From positions 1 to 64,000 of the forward strand of contig JADJCG010000002.1 of assembly GCA_016703335.1 (NCBI GenBank): a stretch of DNA of 64,000 nt. Reading direction: 5' to 3'. The notes below the pieces were generated by a model, which ran no database searches, was not told the origin of the DNA, and saw nothing but the letters and a program-made list of their open reading frames with translations. The position numbers were made by a program, and so were the translations under genes. Below, piece after piece: positions 62,069-64,000 of this stretch (its first letter is position 1; each line of letters starts with the position of its first letter). The stretch comes from Caulobacteraceae bacterium. GTDB lineage: Bacteria; Pseudomonadota; Alphaproteobacteria; Caulobacterales; Aquidulcibacteraceae.

Positions 62069-63858
62069 GGCGTCGTGCCCGCGGGCGTTTCCGGCTCGGA
62101 TACGAGAAGGTCGGCTTGGCTATCCACTTGCGGGAGCGGGCGCGCGTCGGGTTGCGCCGGTGTTTCGATTGCGCTCGTCGGCGGGGGTTGGCGCGGGGCG
62201 CTATCGCCGCCCGATGTAAGCGCAAGCGCGATGATGGCGCCGCCCAACAGTGCAATCCACACGGCCGGCATTTCGTACCATTTGCGCTCATGCCGCGGCG
62301 CTTCGATCGCTACTTTGCGCGCGGCGGCTTCGATCATCGTCAACGTTTCGGGCAGACGGCGCAGCGCCTGGAAGCCGACCGCAACTTCATCGATCCCGCG
62401 CTTGGCGATGGCTTCGGCGCCGAGTTCGCGCTGCACCCAGCGCTCCACGATGGGACGCGACGCCGCCCACATATCGTGCTGCGGATCGAGCGCGCGCGCG
62501 ACGCCTTCGACCTGCACCATCGTCTTTTGCAACAGAACCAGTTCAGGCCTGAGATGCATGCCGAACATATGGGAGACGTCGAAGAGTTGGAGAAGCAGTC
62601 GCGCCATTGAAATGCTGTCAGCGGTCTTGCCGAAAATCGGCTCGCCAATGGCGCGCATCGCCTGCGCAAATTCTTCGATTGTGAACTTCTCGGGCACGTA
62701 GCCCGCTTCTTGGTGGACTTCCGCGACACGGCGATAGTCGCGGCGGTGGAAGCCGTAGAGGATCTCCGCGAGGTAGCGGCGTTCTTTGTGGCCGATGCGG
62801 CCCATGATGCCGAAGTCGACGATCCAGAGCTTGCTGTCCTTGCCATACATGAGGTTTCCCTCGTGCATGTCGGCGTGGAAAAAGCCGTAATCGAGCGCTG
62901 CGGCGAGGAAGCCGCGTGTCACCGCGATGGCGAGTTCGCTGCGATTGGCGCCGGCTTTGTCGAGCGCCTTTGCATCCGTCAGGGGCGTGCCATCGATCCA
63001 GTCGAGCGTCATCACGCGTTTCGAAGAGCGCGACCAATCGATGTTCGGGACAGTGAGGTAGCCGTCCTTCTCCGCGACTTCGCGGAACTCGGCGGCGGCG
63101 CCGGCTTCGAGACGCAAATCCAGTTCGCGCTCCATGGCGGAGGCGACGGTGTCAATGAATTGCACGGGTTCGAGACGGCGCGAACGTTTGGAGAAGAATT
63201 CGATGCAGCGGGCGAGGAAGCGCAACGCGGCCATTTCGTGGGCGAGCTTTCGCTCGATGCGCGGGCGCAAAATCTTGATTGCGACGACGCCGTGACGCGG
63301 CACGATTGCTTGGTGCACTTGCGCGATCGAGGCGGCCGCCATCGCTTCGGAGATGCCGGCGAACAAGCCCTCGGTGCCACCGAGCTCCTTGTTGATTGTG
63401 TCGAGCGCTTCGGTGCGCGAGAAGGGCGGCAAGCGATCCTTCAGTCGCCCAAGTTCTTGCGCGGTCTTTACGCCAATCATGTCTGGGCGGGTCGCGAGAA
63501 ACTGACCGACTTTTACATACGCGGGGCCGAGGCGTTCAAGCGCACGCGCCAGACGCTCGCCAACCGATTTGCCGCGGCGGCGCTTAGCGAAAATGGAAAG
63601 CGCGGTGTGGGCGGCCTGCAGCGATGTTGAATAGCTGTCGTAGTATTCGGCCGGCAGCAGAACGTCGTAACGCACGAGCGTCAGCGCGACACGCAGCAAT
63701 CTTCGGATGTGTCCAACCACGCCGGTGAACACACCGATCAAAACCAGGATCACGAAGCCGAGGAACACCGCCGTCCAAATGGCGATGCCGGACACGACCG
63801 TGCTGAGACCAATCAGCAGGCCGAGCAGAAACGCCAGGAGCAGCGAGAACCAGAACAC
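62065..63858 (-). CDS. ubiB: Ubiquinone biosynthesis kinase-like protein
   Basis: The frame opens with TTG at 63888, but GTG at 63858 overlaps the ubiE TAG stop (TAGTG), which I prefer. About 597 residues. After two hydrophobic helices (residues about 2 to 50) comes the ABC1/ADCK kinase-like core with KxGQ motif (LGPAYVKVGQFLATRPDM), AAASIAQVHQA (Ala-rich loop replacing the Gly loop), EMAALRF and HADMHEGN (catalytic loop), VDFGIMGRI (DFG-like). A C-terminal helix and a Pro-rich tail follow. UbiB is required for coenzyme Q synthesis. The two N-terminal helices are unusual for UbiB. Confidence 0.93.
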   Translation of the reverse strand: MFWFSLLLAFLLGLLIGLSTVVSGIAIWTAVFLGFVILVLIGVFTGVVGHIRRLLRVALTLVRYDVLLPAEYYDSYSTSLQAAHTALSIFAKRRRGKSVGERLARALERLGPAYVKVGQFLATRPDMIGVKTAQELGRLKDRLPPFSRTEALDTINKELGGTEGLFAGISEAMAAASIAQVHQAIVPRHGVVAIKILRPRIERKLAHEMAALRFLARCIEFFSKRSRRLEPVQFIDTVASAMERELDLRLEAGAAAEFREVAEKDGYLTVPNIDWSRSSKRVMTLDWIDGTPLTDAKALDKAGANRSELAIAVTRGFLAAALDYGFFHADMHEGNLMYGKDSKLWIVDFGIMGRIGHKERRYLAEILYGFHRRDYRRVAEVHQEAGYVPEKFTIEEFAQAMRAIGEPIFGKTADSISMARLLLQLFDVSHMFGMHLRPELVLLQKTMVQVEGVARALDPQHDMWAASRPIVERWVQRELGAEAIAKRGIDEVAVGFQALRRLPETLTMIEAAARKVAIEAPRHERKWYEMPAVWIALLGGAIIALALTSGGDSAPRQPPPTSAIETPAQPDARPLPQVDSQADLLVSEPETPAGTTP

Positions 63859-64000
63859 TAAACCGACCAACCCCAATGCAGCGCGCAAACGCCGCCAGCC
63901 ATGTTGCGGTAGGCTGCGCGTGCGAAACCCGCCTCACGGATCATATTGAGAAAAGCTTCCTGATCCGGAAACCGGCGGATGGATTCGACCAGATATCGGT
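63858..64000 (-). CDS. ubiE: C-terminal end of ubiquinone/menaquinone methyltransferase, truncated by window edge
   Basis: The minus strand from 64000 reads RYLVESIRRFPDQEAFLNMI, then REAGFARAAYRNMAGGVCAL and HWGWSV to a TAG at 63858. This is the conserved C-terminus of UbiE (class I SAM methyltransferase, C-methylation of the quinone ring). The body of the gene lies beyond the right edge. Its TAG overlaps the ubiB GTG by one base, so the ubiE-ubiB pair is translationally coupled. Confidence 0.9.
   Translation of the reverse strand, partial: RYLVESIRRFPDQEAFLNMIREAGFARAAYRNMAGGVCALHWGWSV

Noticed and set aside
1..64000. CRISPR arrays, rRNA operons or insertion sequences
   Set aside because: No regularly spaced repeats, rRNA motifs or transposase genes were found on reading both strands.

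Overview
The window is GC-rich alphaproteobacterial DNA. The best fit is a stalked or budding lineage of the Caulobacterales/Hyphomonadaceae type. The reasons are the rimP-nusA-ylxR-infB-rbfA-truB-rpsO-pnp order, the prkA-yeaH-spoVR stress operon, a long coiled-coil protein with a PodJ-like N-terminus, several GGAAC-N16/17-CGTT promoters of the alphaproteobacterial general stress sigma factor type, and a TonB receptor/TPR-rich envelope repertoire. I cannot name the species from sequence alone.

Positions 1 to about 8,660 are the right end of an integrated mobile island. A tyrosine recombinase gene (7271-8534, minus) sits beside a 43-bp fragment identical in layout to the 3' half of a tRNA-Gly(GCC) gene (8617-8659). 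This is the usual scar of integration into that tRNA. The island cargo includes a type IV toxin-antitoxin pair (AbiEi/AbiEii, plus strand, 5454-7058) and, divergent from it, a tightly overlapping four-gene minus-strand operon (5324 down to 1603). That operon encodes a small helical protein, a QueC-like PP-loop/zinc protein, an XRE-ImmA/IrrE zinc peptidase and a PIN-domain protein, and I consider it the best candidate for an undescribed defence or stress-sensing module. Two further phage/plasmid-type genes lie at the far left (a DUF6378-like protein and a multi-cysteine zinc protein).

From 8,660 on the DNA is ordinary chromosome: a TPR-sulfotransferase, TesB thioesterase, thermonuclease, the PodJ-like coiled coil, the prkA-yeaH-spoVR-nudix operon, a PIF1-like helicase, aldehyde dehydrogenase and trmB. 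Next comes the transcription/translation operon rimP to pnp (26.6-36.9 kb) with a leader hairpin before rimP and two strong hairpins in the pnp leader. It is followed by fatty acid synthesis genes (fabI, fabB, fabA), a hydroxyacid dehydrogenase, a TonB receptor with a DUF2946-like partner and a possible Zur site, a GH13 glucosidase, PhoD phosphatase, a moeB/thiF-type gene, dut, coaBC, ubiB and the 3' end of ubiE running off the right edge.

Many genes, including indispensable ones (infB, nusA), are split by single-base indels, often in short homopolymers. The most economical reading is an uncorrected long-read or low-coverage assembly. Frameshifts are roughly eight times denser in the island (about 2 per kb) than in the chromosome (about 0.25 per kb), so some true decay in the island is not excluded. 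Where a gene is split I give the coordinates of the whole inferred gene and state where the frame changes.
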